Program-made: the position numbers and the translations under genes | Notes under the pieces: model-generated | Seen by the model: the letters and a program-made list of their open reading frames with translations, nothing else | Databases searched by the model: none | Told to the model about the DNA's origin: nothing | IMG/VR virus record: IMGVR_UViG_3300007512_000031 | Location: 1-64,000 of that record | Direction: 5' to 3' (one strand) | DNA length: 64,000 nucleotides | Source: a virus | In this document: piece after piece, positions 33,101-42,379 of the stretch | Layout of the letters: each line of letters opens with the position of its first letter | How positions within the stretch are numbered: position 1 is the first letter of the stretch

Positions 33101-35439
33101 CCAGTTAATACACCACCACCAGTTCCCAATGAAGGATTGAGATACAACCTACCAAAGTCATAATAGTTATCTCGTTGACCATTATCCAATAAGAATATTT
33201 CTTTACATTCACTTCCTGTAAGACCAAATGCATTCTTTACAGTATCATTATTACTTTGTACTGAAATAACATCATAAATGTCATGATGATTTAATGTAAG
33301 ATAATAAGAACCTGTAGTACCAGAAAGACCAGAACTCGATGCGTTATGAACATGAGCAGTAGTGCATCCTGTTGATCCTGTTGCAATACCTTCAACAAAA
33401 GTTTTCTTTCTAAATAATGGACCACCTGCCACGGCTAGAGTTGCATTTAATGTATAGTCTCCAACAGCAAGTTGCTTATTTGCATCGGTAGCGTGTCCAA
33501 TTTTTAATGTTTTAGCAGAATCAGCACCTAACATAATTTGAATGTTAGTCGTGTCAACTCTTTCTCCTGTTACACCATTTGTTCCTGTTGCACCACCAGC
33601 AACCAATAAATAATAAGTTCGTTTATCATCATCTAATAATGCAGTATCTTGGTCACTTTCATATGCACCAACAAACGAAAGTGAATCACTTCCAGATGAA
33701 ATTTCTACAACGGTAGATGCAGATGATTGTGTGAATGTAAATCCTTTATTTACTCTATATGTTAGATTGCTTATGTTTTTAATTGCATTACCAACTGGCG
33801 CAGGGAAAATTGCAGTATTAAAGTTGGGATCATTTAAAACAACACCACCAGTAATACCACCGGGACTTCCTGTTCCACCAGAAGCAGGAACAAAACCAGC
33901 AGTTAGACTTCCCGAACCTAATGTTGTACCACCACCAAACGAATTGATGTGTCCGAATGCAGTAATACCACCCAAGTTAATATCAAATAAATACATATTA
34001 TATGATTGTGCATCAGAAGTCATTGAACCAGTATAATCATTATTTGGAACAATTGCTCTTACTCTTGCCGTACCTGTACCACCACTACCATTTAAAAGAA
34101 TTTTAGGGTGGTTGTTTACAATCGGGAAACCACCAGTGAATGCACCAGCAGTAGCAGCGCCTTCTTCACTCGGAATACCACTTCGAACCTTTACATATTG
34201 TCCAAATTTTACATTATTCATTGGATGGGATGAAACTGAGTCAGCAGAACGCCCTTTGTCTACAAGAACATATTGTGTTCCCATAGTTTCAAACTCATAT
34301 CCAAACACATATGCTTTACCTGATTGTAAACCGCAGGCTGCTTTACCAGATGTTCCACCACCAGATTCATCGAATGGTCCACCCAAAGATGAAAGTGATT
34401 CTCTTAAATCTATTTCAAATGGTTTTACTGTATATGAACCAGATTCATCATAAGTTCGTCTTGCTAAAGTTTTTTCAATTTCAGAATAATCTGTATAGTT
34501 CTTTTGAATAGTAGTTTTACCACCAATAAACCGAACAACCTCAAAGAAGTTTTTATCTGCAAATGCAGTAGAACCAGCAGTTGCACTATTGACGAAATTC
34601 TTGAACGATAAATTTAAATCTATTTTGAATCTGTCTGCACCCGGAGCATTGTAATTATACGAACCCGATGCAGGATCTCTTAAAGTATAATCTTCATTAT
34701 AATTAATAATTTGTTTATCAGCAGAAAATCCTACACGGCTTGTAGGATCAAGAAAATCTCTGATTGTGGACGAAGCACCCGTAGTTCCATAAGGAGAGGT
34801 AGATTGAGTATCGGTTTTTACAAAATATCCATCATAAAAATAAATACCATTCGCAACAGTTGTTAATTTTGCTGTACCCGATACACCACGAACATATAAG
34901 GCATCAGTTGAAGGTGTTGAAGGACCTGTCGATGCAATTCTTGCTTGATATGTGTTACTACCACAAATACCTTGTACTACATCTCCTGGTGAAAACTGTT
35001 CCCCTGCCACTCCACCAGAACCACCATTTAAATATTGTACGAATAAAAGATAATAATCATCATCTGTAGTAATATCTGCACTTAAACCGTGTAAAACTTT
35101 TGCTTTTCTAGTATCGTTACTTGAACCTATTGTTAAATTTGTACCAATAAAATTAGCAACATCGATATTTCCTGTCGCTCCCGATGTTGGATCGGGTTTT
35201 TCAAATCGAATAAAAGTTATATCTTGATTGGTAATTTCACCACCAAGAATTCTAGAACCATCATTAAATATATGGTCGCCAAAAGTCTTTATTTGATTTT
35301 GGAGTACAGTTTGAAGTTGTGTAAGTTCTCTTGCTTGGACAGCGTATCCTGGCCTAAACAACATACGAAGAAACTTCTTATTAACATCAAAGTCATCGTA
35401 GTAGGGATCTGTATTAAATAATGTAGGGTCATATACCAT
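30148..35439 (-). CDS. Giant DUF4815-type baseplate/tail structural protein
   Basis: 1763 residues, the longest gene here. Seen: DUF4815-type start NTDPYYDDFDVNKKFLRMLF, RPGYAVQARELTQLQTVLQN, QIKTFGDHIFNDGS; a middle with RFDHGSGIGPFIVNSYTHD and YENLEYYTSLSLLEQQTE-like helix RVENLEYYTSLSLLEQQTEA; and a C-terminal adhesin-like half with LWIDPLAQSFTVNRNDYPGG and VDLYFQSIDTDIPITMEI. Known: such proteins lie beside gp8/gp6 in cyanophages and are virion components; position is that of T4 gp9-gp10-gp11. Inferred: baseplate-periphery protein replacing those pieces. Several Gly/Ser/Thr-rich insertions. Confidence 0.8.
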   Translation of the reverse strand: MVYDPTLFNTDPYYDDFDVNKKFLRMLFRPGYAVQARELTQLQTVLQNQIKTFGDHIFNDGSRILGGEITNQDITFIRFEKPDPTSGATGNIDVANFIGTNLTIGSSNDTRKAKVLHGLSADITTDDDYYLLFVQYLNGGSGGVAGEQFSPGDVVQGICGSNTYQARIASTGPSTPSTDALYVRGVSGTAKLTTVANGIYFYDGYFVKTDTQSTSPYGTTGASSTIRDFLDPTSRVGFSADKQIINYNEDYTLRDPASGSYNYNAPGADRFKIDLNLSFKNFVNSATAGSTAFADKNFFEVVRFIGGKTTIQKNYTDYSEIEKTLARRTYDESGSYTVKPFEIDLRESLSSLGGPFDESGGGTSGKAACGLQSGKAYVFGYEFETMGTQYVLVDKGRSADSVSSHPMNNVKFGQYVKVRSGIPSEEGAATAGAFTGGFPIVNNHPKILLNGSGGTGTARVRAIVPNNDYTGSMTSDAQSYNMYLFDINLGGITAFGHINSFGGGTTLGSGSLTAGFVPASGGTGSPGGITGGVVLNDPNFNTAIFPAPVGNAIKNISNLTYRVNKGFTFTQSSASTVVEISSGSDSLSFVGAYESDQDTALLDDDKRTYYLLVAGGATGTNGVTGERVDTTNIQIMLGADSAKTLKIGHATDANKQLAVGDYTLNATLAVAGGPLFRKKTFVEGIATGSTGCTTAHVHNASSSGLSGTTGSYYLTLNHHDIYDVISVQSNNDTVKNAFGLTGSECKEIFLLDNGQRDNYYDFGRLYLNPSLGTGGGVLTGDVDMTITYSRFDHGSGIGPFIVNSYTHDTSDFNYNDIPIYTSPKTGKSFSLRNCIDFRATKETGDNINPLGLSPRNGQDFRSSYDHYLSRIDKIVLTKEREFDVIRGIPALNPQSPPDRDDAMTLYVLTVPAYTFNINDITSKYIENKRYTMRDIGAIEKRVENLEYYTSLSLLEQQTEARSITDANGDDIFKNGILVDPFRGHAVGDVLNADYRCSIDSENGHLRPQFTSTSSDLSEVSGSTSSVVISSDGVATLTYNVYSQFVWQPLASGTVQVNPFNVPSWMGHITIDDPFDGWYNQTGAPLVKINTQGENDRWKVLNESQGYGYGTQWNDWESIWSGRTITVSDIYGNRGRDYLNEFSTGLTGSNIENRIKLADSAAVRSTETLKNNEGRVGIRVRKLPERLEKLINNKLVDVSVVPYMRAKTITLNAYGLKPNTQVYPYFDGTGVGQYCGPTGGVSGGALWTDSEGKISDMFFSIPATSFRTGEKLFRLTDDSNNTLSTTTTAADVIYYGLGTVQQREGDIASTRPIVSKRQVVNDDAIVKDAFDREQYINTSGNNLWIDPLAQSFTVNRNDYPGGVFMHSVDLYFQSIDTDIPITMEIRPTIGGYPHLAQSLPFSTVTLIPDESEVRSDYPTEDQFTRFTFSSPVYIAAGEYSLALKTTSDNYKLFSAQLGETQLDSGVLISEQPYSGTLFTPQNTGISVPNINKSLKFKINVCEFTTTAGDISFEIPSSEFSSQTVDVFKINSGELVPRNTALSYDFDLGSDSNQVSNINTIANENIYMENPQLMTGNSHFGLDAQLTTTDSFVSPVIDIKRLDLITVNNQVNNSTDTSTNGELDANAHSSDSTLYGTGTINPDLTPGASGRYITRRVTLADGFESTNFKVLMSVNKPSEASIQVFIKPLGDEDDTPFEEVGYTKMTADSTISDASNDYDFSDVTFSLSSNFDKPIKTFAIKVCMYSSSSTKVPSIRDFRAIALAG

Positions 35440-35465
35440 CTATTGTAAACTCCTAAAATTACACA

Positions 35466-37847
35466 TTAACTGCATTCGTCAAATCCAAGCATAATTTTAA
35501 CTTCTTCGTCCTGTTCATAGTTTTTAGTAATACTCTTTATATTCTGTATATATAAGACTTGCCCCGACCCTATGTTTAAATCGGGGGCATCTATAGAATC
35601 TATTGCATGATTAGCAATAGAACCGCCAGTCGATGAATGAAAACCGCCAGTTACAAACCCACCACGAACTTCGTTTAAAAATAATTCTCCCGAAGCACCA
35701 GCAGTTTTAGACCATTTTACAATCTTACCAGTTTTTACGATACCAGTGACTGAATCTTTTTGATAGAAAAGAACATCGGGGGTGTACGAAGAATCAGTTA
35801 ATGAACTAGTTGAATCAGTAATCACAAATTTATTCGTCAATCTATATGATTTTTCTAATGTTTCTTCGTCTTGAACATCTGTTAATTTGTTTGCTCTTGC
35901 AAGATTTTGGAATCCGCCTTGTGTGGTGAATTCAAATGTTACTCCTTGAGTGGAACTAAAGTGTTTGAGAAGTTCTCCCATTCGTCTTTCAACCGTATTG
36001 AACGAACCTTGCCAAGCAGTTCCTGTAGTGAATCCAGCAGAGTCACCCACCCAAAATTCTTCTACTGTAGTACCAGTCGATGTAAAGGTGTTGTCTGTGA
36101 CTTTGACAATAAGTTCATAAGGTCCACTTGTCGGTGCGCTCCAATCTTGTACTATTCCCTTTGCTGTGGCGCCACTTGCACCTGCAAGACCATTATGTTG
36201 TCTTACTTCTCTACCAACTACATAATCGTTCGGCGCGCCACCACTTGCTGCCGTATCACTAAAAACAAGTCTAACATCAGTAGAGGCAGGATTATCTAAT
36301 TCAAAATTTCCTTGAACATTTGAAAGTTCTAGTGTTCCTTGACTTCCTTCCCAAGTCCAATCTTGAATCTTTGCAGATGCTTGTGATCTTTCACCGACAA
36401 TACTGTCTCCTGTTGCTCCTGTTGTTGTCAAAAATGTTTGGTCATTAAACCCTACAGTAGAAAAATATGGAACGACCACACTCATTTGTTTTCTTCTAAC
36501 AATTTCAGTACCCGCAGTCCAACCATCATATGTTCCGCCTTTAATTGTCGGATTTTTTACTAATGTTATTTGACGGAAATCTTGAGCAACAACAAAATTA
36601 GAATCGTCACCCTTTACAGTGGTTCTAATCATGATTTTATCACTATTAAAATCATCTAAAGCATTCTTTGCATGACCACCTGCGAGAGAAATTATTGGTG
36701 AAAGTGTTGGTCCTGCTAAAGTTTTTCCATCAATTAAACTTACACCTAAAGTTCCACCACTTACACCCAATGGTAAAATTCTGGGAACAGCAACTGTATA
36801 ATCTTTGCCAACATTTAACAAACTTACACTAGAAATATTTTTGTTTGAATCTACTGTAGCAATTGCTTCTGCACTCGCTCCATCACCATCAAACACAATA
36901 TTTGGCATAATTTTATATCTTGAACCTTCTTCACTTCCTTGTGTAGTTTTGACTTCTTCTAATAAAGGTACATCAAAATATACGAGTCTACTTCCACCAT
37001 CATAATCTGTTATAATTCTTCTTTGTCCAACACCAACATTAGCAGAAATATAAATTGCATATCCATTATAATAATCGTCATCATCATTCTCACCAGCAGA
37101 AAGATACATTGCAGTTGAACCAGCAGGAGAATCTTGTGCAAGTACAGGTTCATCTTGAGGGTCAGTGGATCTTTCCCATTGTGCATTTGTAAGGGTAGAA
37201 GAAACATCAGTAAAATCAATATGTTCTATAGCACCATTTACAGAGTCTTGCTGTGCGTCCCATTGATTTTTGGTAGCATCTATGGTATCATCAACAACAT
37301 ATTGAACGGGAATATAATCTGTTGTAATAAATTCTCTTGCATCTTCTGGAACTTTGTATACAAACTTCCATTTATATCCATCTTGAAGCGTTACTGTTTG
37401 GGATACGGTGTGTGTTGGCTCGTATAATGATTGTGCGCTGTTATTGTTACTAATACATTTATATACATTTCCGTTAATTGTATAAATAAAATACTGCTTT
37501 GGAGTGCTTGCAAATAAATTATCTGTATGATTATATGCATCATATATAGTACCATATGTCCAATTATATCTGCGAATCATATGATATATGTTTCTAGAAG
37601 ATATTCGTTTTGCACCTATAGCATCTCTCCATGCTTGAAATCCTCTTTCTACATTATCAATATTTGAAGCAGGAAAAGAATCACCAGTAGTACCATATGG
37701 TCCAGATTCTGGTGGAGAAGTTATACCCCACGAATCAACTTTTCCTAATAACAAGAAGTATTGATCATCAGCATCATTACTAAAGTTATTGTACAAATCT
37801 TTAGCAAATGTTGTTTGTAGTTCTTTTCTTAATGCATCAGATGCCAT
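35466..37847 (-). CDS. gp8: Baseplate wedge protein gp8-like
   Basis: 793 residues, more than twice T4 gp8 (334). Seen: the gp8 plan in the first 200 residues: YFLLLGKVDSWG (T4 IFITFGRSEPW), NVERGFQAWRDAIGAKRIS, HMIRRYNWTYGTIYDAY (T4 VIPRRDWGDTRYPDPY), YKCISN and VTLQDGYKWKFVYKVPEDA. The extension of about 550 residues is beta-rich with several GATG/GASG strings. Adjacent to the gp7-position gene and gp6. Known: large gp8 forms are normal in cyanophage-like viruses. Confidence 0.85.
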   Translation of the reverse strand: MASDALRKELQTTFAKDLYNNFSNDADDQYFLLLGKVDSWGITSPPESGPYGTTGDSFPASNIDNVERGFQAWRDAIGAKRISSRNIYHMIRRYNWTYGTIYDAYNHTDNLFASTPKQYFIYTINGNVYKCISNNNSAQSLYEPTHTVSQTVTLQDGYKWKFVYKVPEDAREFITTDYIPVQYVVDDTIDATKNQWDAQQDSVNGAIEHIDFTDVSSTLTNAQWERSTDPQDEPVLAQDSPAGSTAMYLSAGENDDDDYYNGYAIYISANVGVGQRRIITDYDGGSRLVYFDVPLLEEVKTTQGSEEGSRYKIMPNIVFDGDGASAEAIATVDSNKNISSVSLLNVGKDYTVAVPRILPLGVSGGTLGVSLIDGKTLAGPTLSPIISLAGGHAKNALDDFNSDKIMIRTTVKGDDSNFVVAQDFRQITLVKNPTIKGGTYDGWTAGTEIVRRKQMSVVVPYFSTVGFNDQTFLTTTGATGDSIVGERSQASAKIQDWTWEGSQGTLELSNVQGNFELDNPASTDVRLVFSDTAASGGAPNDYVVGREVRQHNGLAGASGATAKGIVQDWSAPTSGPYELIVKVTDNTFTSTGTTVEEFWVGDSAGFTTGTAWQGSFNTVERRMGELLKHFSSTQGVTFEFTTQGGFQNLARANKLTDVQDEETLEKSYRLTNKFVITDSTSSLTDSSYTPDVLFYQKDSVTGIVKTGKIVKWSKTAGASGELFLNEVRGGFVTGGFHSSTGGSIANHAIDSIDAPDLNIGSGQVLYIQNIKSITKNYEQDEEVKIMLGFDECS

Positions 37848-37859
37848 TTTTATCTCCTA

Positions 37860-40094
37860 CTATGCCCCACTATATCCACCACATACTCCAGTTTCGGTAT
37901 CTCCGCTATGGAATTGCCATGATGCAGGCAAATTAACGATTGTTTCAAGTCCAAGCATTTTAATTGGTTGATTAATAGTACTTCCTGCATTTGCCTCTCC
38001 TACACTTCCAACGCCACCTGTTACGAAGGTATATGATATAGAATTTAATCCCGTATGGTTATCTATCTCAATAACATCACCCGTACCAAAATTATTCTCA
38101 CTAGTCAAGTAAACTTTTAAAACATTACCAGTTCCACCAGATGTGCCAGGAATCCAATCTTTTACAATTCCTTGGGCAGACACCCCATTACCAATTGTTT
38201 GTTGAACCACATTACCAATAGTATAATCATATCCTGCCGTATATCCTTCTTCACTTTCAGTAAAAGTATTTACAAAAATTTCTCTTGGAAAATTATCTGG
38301 AAATCTTGACTGAAAAGATGAATTAATACCCCAATATGTATATCCAAATAATGTAGAACCAGCATCAAGTGGACTACCTAATGGGTCGTGTGTCGTACCT
38401 TGAGTATATAATACAGTACCATTTCCTTTTCCTGTGGTTTGTACAATTCCAGTTGCTCCACCTGTTGCTTCGATTTCTTCTCCTACTTCAAATCCCAATA
38501 CTCCACCAGTGCCATTACTGTAAACAAATACCACTCCACCCGTAGCAGTTCCTCTAGACCATTCAAATATAATTCCAGTGGCGCCAGAAGAAGAACCAGT
38601 AATACCTTCACCGTTTCTAAATGAACCCAAAGTAAATCCACCATCACCTGTACCAACAATAGAAATTCTTCCACCTGTTATACCAAGACAATGATTTGTT
38701 GCAGTAGAGCCAGGATTAAATCCTGTAGGATATAAATCCACGGTTGAACCAGTTGCGGTGGATCCCCGAAGGTCATCAATAGAGTTTAATGTATATGGGG
38801 TATAGTGTCCTATAACTGGTGTTTCTGATCCGTCAAGTTTTGTAAAGTATGGAGATGCGATAGTTGCACTATTAAACAAAGAAATATTACCAAACATTTT
38901 AGTTCCTGCTGGGTGAACCAATTTCTTTGCTTGCTTTAAGTAAGTTTCTAATGCAACTTCTGATTTTAAAACATAAGAATGTTCTTGATAAAAATCATTA
39001 TCTCTTATAAATTTATTAGAACTGAGTTTTCCATCATTATTAGAATAATATCCGGGATATACACATAATGCTTCTAGTTTTGCAGTTCCTTCAGCATTAC
39101 CATCTCCAGAAGAACTTCTAAAATTAACTGGTAATGTTTCTGTTGTACTCTTATAATTTACACCAAAATTATTAATGGATACTTGCACGATATTACCATT
39201 GGCTCCAACTTGAGATACTTTTCCTGAAGCACCCACCCCAGACAAATATTCAGCACTTCCATCATCTATAATAACATTATCGCCAGACCTATAACCAGAA
39301 CCACCAACATTAATATCAATTACAGAAGGAACAGAAAATATAACTTCTCGTATTTCAGAACCATCGTCTATAGTTCCTCGGATTTCAGAACCCTGAGTAA
39401 ATATTCCATTAATACTTTTTAAAAATAATTCCGTAACATTGTATTGATTAACATTGTATTGAATCACAGATTCTACTGTGGCTGAAGCCGTTATATCACC
39501 AACTCCAAATTTATCATATTGATATATTTTTTCTCCTAATAATTGGAAATTTGACGACCCATTGTTAGATGTTACTTTTATAGATTTGTCTTCTATCCAT
39601 TTACCATCAGATACTCTGAGAAGGTCTTCTCCGGGATAATAAAAATCTGCATCGCTGTCGTGCAAGACTCGAAGTATTAATTTGATTGCTTTTTCAGTTC
39701 CTTTAGAACTATAAAAATCAGAAATGTTTTTAAGAAATGTTTTTTCGTTTAAAGATTCTCCAGAAGAATTGATGGCGAAAATTTTTGGAAAATCTGCAAT
39801 GTATGTTTTTTGAAAATATGTAACAAATGAATCTAATGTTCTATCGACATCAAGAGTATCCATAAATGTCAAAGAAATTCCTGCTGGATTTTCTGTTTGT
39901 TCCATCCATTCATAATATGCTTCCATAAAATCAATAAATCCTTGGTGATTGTTTTTAACATATCCGGGTACAAGTTCTGAAACAAGATTTGAAATCTTAT
40001 TTTCACTACTTGCAGTTTTTCCTGTAATAAGTGTTGGTACATTGGGTACTTCACCTTCTCCAGGACTTCCACCACCACCAAGTACACCAGACAT
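37860..40094 (-). CDS. Baseplate wedge-region structural protein at the gp7 position
   Basis: 744 residues. Seen: N-terminal SELVPGYVKNNHQGFIDFME and AYYEWMEQTENPAG, then LDVDRTLDSFVTYFQKTYI, FLKNISDFYSSKGTEKAIKL and ILRVLHDSDADFYYPGEDLL; repeated beta segments (IDINVGGSGYRSGDNVII, HPAGTKMFGNISLF) follow; the C-terminus is Gly/Thr-rich. Known: this family is common in marine T4-like phages between gp6 and gp8 as a virion protein of undetermined role. Similarity to T4 gp7 is not evident from motifs; the call uses synteny (6-7-8). Confidence 0.7.
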   Translation of the reverse strand: MSGVLGGGGSPGEGEVPNVPTLITGKTASSENKISNLVSELVPGYVKNNHQGFIDFMEAYYEWMEQTENPAGISLTFMDTLDVDRTLDSFVTYFQKTYIADFPKIFAINSSGESLNEKTFLKNISDFYSSKGTEKAIKLILRVLHDSDADFYYPGEDLLRVSDGKWIEDKSIKVTSNNGSSNFQLLGEKIYQYDKFGVGDITASATVESVIQYNVNQYNVTELFLKSINGIFTQGSEIRGTIDDGSEIREVIFSVPSVIDINVGGSGYRSGDNVIIDDGSAEYLSGVGASGKVSQVGANGNIVQVSINNFGVNYKSTTETLPVNFRSSSGDGNAEGTAKLEALCVYPGYYSNNDGKLSSNKFIRDNDFYQEHSYVLKSEVALETYLKQAKKLVHPAGTKMFGNISLFNSATIASPYFTKLDGSETPVIGHYTPYTLNSIDDLRGSTATGSTVDLYPTGFNPGSTATNHCLGITGGRISIVGTGDGGFTLGSFRNGEGITGSSSGATGIIFEWSRGTATGGVVFVYSNGTGGVLGFEVGEEIEATGGATGIVQTTGKGNGTVLYTQGTTHDPLGSPLDAGSTLFGYTYWGINSSFQSRFPDNFPREIFVNTFTESEEGYTAGYDYTIGNVVQQTIGNGVSAQGIVKDWIPGTSGGTGNVLKVYLTSENNFGTGDVIEIDNHTGLNSISYTFVTGGVGSVGEANAGSTINQPIKMLGLETIVNLPASWQFHSGDTETGVCGGYSGA

Positions 40095-40097
40095 TTA

Positions 40098-41960
40098 TTA
40101 CGAACCTCCACTTATTGAAATCGAAGCAGGAGCATCTGATGCAGAATATGGATTATATGGTGCAACAGTAACATCTACCGAATCTGTATCTGATGTATCA
40201 ATTTTTAAAATAACATTTCTTTCAGATAAAATATCTTTGTTAGCAGGCACCGCATTAATTTTTAAAAGACTACCAGTGGATGATACAGGAAGAAAATCTT
40301 TAATCGAAACAATTCCTGTAGTATAATCAACTGTTCCAGCATCTTCTACTAAATAAATATTTTCTCCATCAATTACTTCAAATATTCTCATGTTTCCTGA
40401 ACCATCATCATCAAAATATGCAGAAACGGTAGTTCCATCTGATTTAGTATACGAAAATGCACTACTGATGATGACGGGAATATGTCCATCGTGAGGATGA
40501 AAAATAGGATTTTCAAATTTGACAGTGTAAGATCTTACCTTATTTAAAGTTAATTCAATTCTTTTTTGTAAAGTAATTGCAGTTTCGTTTCCTAAAATAG
40601 ATTCATCAGCATCATCTAAAAATTTGACAAATTTAGAAAATCTTAAATTCCTACTAAACTTTTCTAGATTTAATAAAGTATATGCAATAATTTTGGCATT
40701 AACTAATGTTTTTATATCGCTCATAGTTTTTGTAGTAGAATCAGCATCATAGGAAACATTACTTTTAATAAGAACATAAAGATAATTTGGATCTACAATA
40801 TCGGGTATAATGCTTACAACATTTTGGTCTTTTATTAGGTTTTGTAAACTTAATTTATCGTTATTACTTAGTGCTTCCCCTGCTGTGGGATTTATTGAAA
40901 CAAATACTTTTCCGTATTCTGGTGGATCATTATCTTCACCGCCCCAAACAAATACATCACTTGCTTTTGAGTAATTTTGTGTGATAAAAGATGTATAATC
41001 GTTTGCTGTTACTGTTCTATTTTGAGATTGAAAAGACCTAGGTGCATTAAATCTAATTGAATCTAATGATTCTTTGTCAGAACCACCAGAAGTTTCTGAA
41101 ACAACTTCAATGTCAACAAGGTCTGTAATTGCACTGGATGAAAATGCTCTATTTCCAGCAGTTTCAGTGCTTCCAATATTATTTGCATTCGCACCTGAAC
41201 AAACTATGTAATCCAATATAACGACATTTCCAGAGTCAGGTTTCTTTCCTATGATATTGTCACCAAAGTATACTTCAAATTGTCCATCTTCAGTTTCTTG
41301 GACCCAATATGATTTTGTCGTAGATGTCAAGGATGTGATATCTGTAACTCTTGACCATGTATCACTATATCCTGTAGAATCTGTAGTAGAAGTTTGAACA
41401 TATACTGATAAGGTACTAGTATCTACATTTTTATCTGGAATGATAAATCGTTGAGTGTCATCACTGTTGTCTACAATGTAACTGTAATTTCTATAAGTAC
41501 CTTCTTTGATTATTACATTTCTGGCTATTTTCTGTGTGGAATTCAAAACTTCGAAAGTTTCTACATCAGGATTATAAAATGTGTATGTTGTCCCGTCTTT
41601 TACTCCAACAAATTTAGATCGTTTTGTTAAAAATGTTGTTGAAGTATCATTATTAGTAATGGTAATATCTACCGTAGCACTTGCACTCGTTTTAGAAGTT
41701 GGAGAATATCCCAGTGATTTGGCATGAGAAATCACGGAGGATCTTTTAATTGCACTGTCTAAAAATAATTCATTGGCAATCATGTTGTTGTAAAATCCAA
41801 GATAGTGAGTTGTGTATGCCAATAAATCTAACATCACAGAAATTCCAGACCCTTCAAAATTAAAGTCTGAAAATTCACTTCGTCCACTTAGATAATCTTT
41901 AAGATTGTTTCTTATAGTTAAGAAATCTAATTGATTTATTTCAAGTTTATTATTTGCCAT
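40098..41960 (-). CDS. gp6: Baseplate wedge protein
   Basis: 620 residues (T4 660). gp6 dimers form the inner ring that drives baseplate rearrangement. Seen: INQLDFLTIRNNLKDYLSGR, DFNFEGSGISVMLDLLAYTT, FYNNMIANELFLDSAIKRSS, HAKSLGYSPTSKTSASATVD, then QETEDGQFEVYFGDNIIG, RFNAPRSFQSQNRTVTANDY and SFITQNYSKASDVFVWGGED. These are strongly conserved in gp6/J-like proteins. Stop and start overlap with neighbours in the 25-6-7-8 order. Confidence 0.95.
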   Translation of the reverse strand: MANNKLEINQLDFLTIRNNLKDYLSGRSEFSDFNFEGSGISVMLDLLAYTTHYLGFYNNMIANELFLDSAIKRSSVISHAKSLGYSPTSKTSASATVDITITNNDTSTTFLTKRSKFVGVKDGTTYTFYNPDVETFEVLNSTQKIARNVIIKEGTYRNYSYIVDNSDDTQRFIIPDKNVDTSTLSVYVQTSTTDSTGYSDTWSRVTDITSLTSTTKSYWVQETEDGQFEVYFGDNIIGKKPDSGNVVILDYIVCSGANANNIGSTETAGNRAFSSSAITDLVDIEVVSETSGGSDKESLDSIRFNAPRSFQSQNRTVTANDYTSFITQNYSKASDVFVWGGEDNDPPEYGKVFVSINPTAGEALSNNDKLSLQNLIKDQNVVSIIPDIVDPNYLYVLIKSNVSYDADSTTKTMSDIKTLVNAKIIAYTLLNLEKFSRNLRFSKFVKFLDDADESILGNETAITLQKRIELTLNKVRSYTVKFENPIFHPHDGHIPVIISSAFSYTKSDGTTVSAYFDDDGSGNMRIFEVIDGENIYLVEDAGTVDYTTGIVSIKDFLPVSSTGSLLKINAVPANKDILSERNVILKIDTSDTDSVDVTVAPYNPYSASDAPASISISGGS

Positions 41961-42358
41961 TATCGTAACCTCTCAAGTTGGACGGAAATATTTTGTGGTT
42001 CTGGAAAATTCTCGACACGATATGCAATCGTTACATTATATGTATTTTGGTCTGGAGATGCCACTATCCGAATATCCAACAATTTAATTCTTGGTTCGTG
42101 TGTTCTTAAAACATTTTCTATTGATTTTCTTAGTTCAATTTTTGTTAGGGGTGTCGCAGGCTCAAAAAGAAGATTCCTAATTTTTGAATGTATATCTGGT
42201 TGAAATGGCTTTTCGTATTTCTTCGTATAAATCAAATTTCTAACAGACCTCTTGATAGCGTCAAGACCTATTTTTTGAACAACATCTCCTGTGGTGGGAT
42301 GTGCAATAAAGTTTAAGTCCAAGTCTTTATATCGATTTAAATTTGATTCTGATGCCAT
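41960..42358 (-). CDS. gp25: Baseplate wedge protein, gp25/lysozyme-like family
   Basis: 132 residues, exactly the T4 length. Sheath-initiating wedge component. Seen: YKDLDLNFIAHPTTGDVVQK, IGLDAIKRSVRNLIYTKKYE, KPFQPDIHSKIRNLLFEP and VLRTHEPRIKLLDIRIV, matching gp25 including the EPR-type motif (HEPRI). No lysozyme activity is expected in this family despite the old name. Perfect late box 14 nt upstream; TAATG overlap with gp6. Confidence 0.95.
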   Translation of the reverse strand: MASESNLNRYKDLDLNFIAHPTTGDVVQKIGLDAIKRSVRNLIYTKKYEKPFQPDIHSKIRNLLFEPATPLTKIELRKSIENVLRTHEPRIKLLDIRIVASPDQNTYNVTIAYRVENFPEPQNISVQLERLR

Positions 42359-42371
42359 AGTATTCCTATTG

Positions 42372-42379
42372 TATTTATA
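42372..42379 (-). promoter_or_regulatory. Late promoter TATAAATA before gp25
   Basis: Perfect late box on the minus strand, 14 nt before the ATG at 42358, in the short gap after the membrane-protein gene; ATAGGAAT provides the ribosome site. Confidence 0.75.

Noticed and set aside
37010-37219. 69-codon Met/Leu-rich minus-strand frame inside gp8
   Set aside because: Alternative frame of gp8; membrane-like look is due to shifted Asp/Tyr codons.
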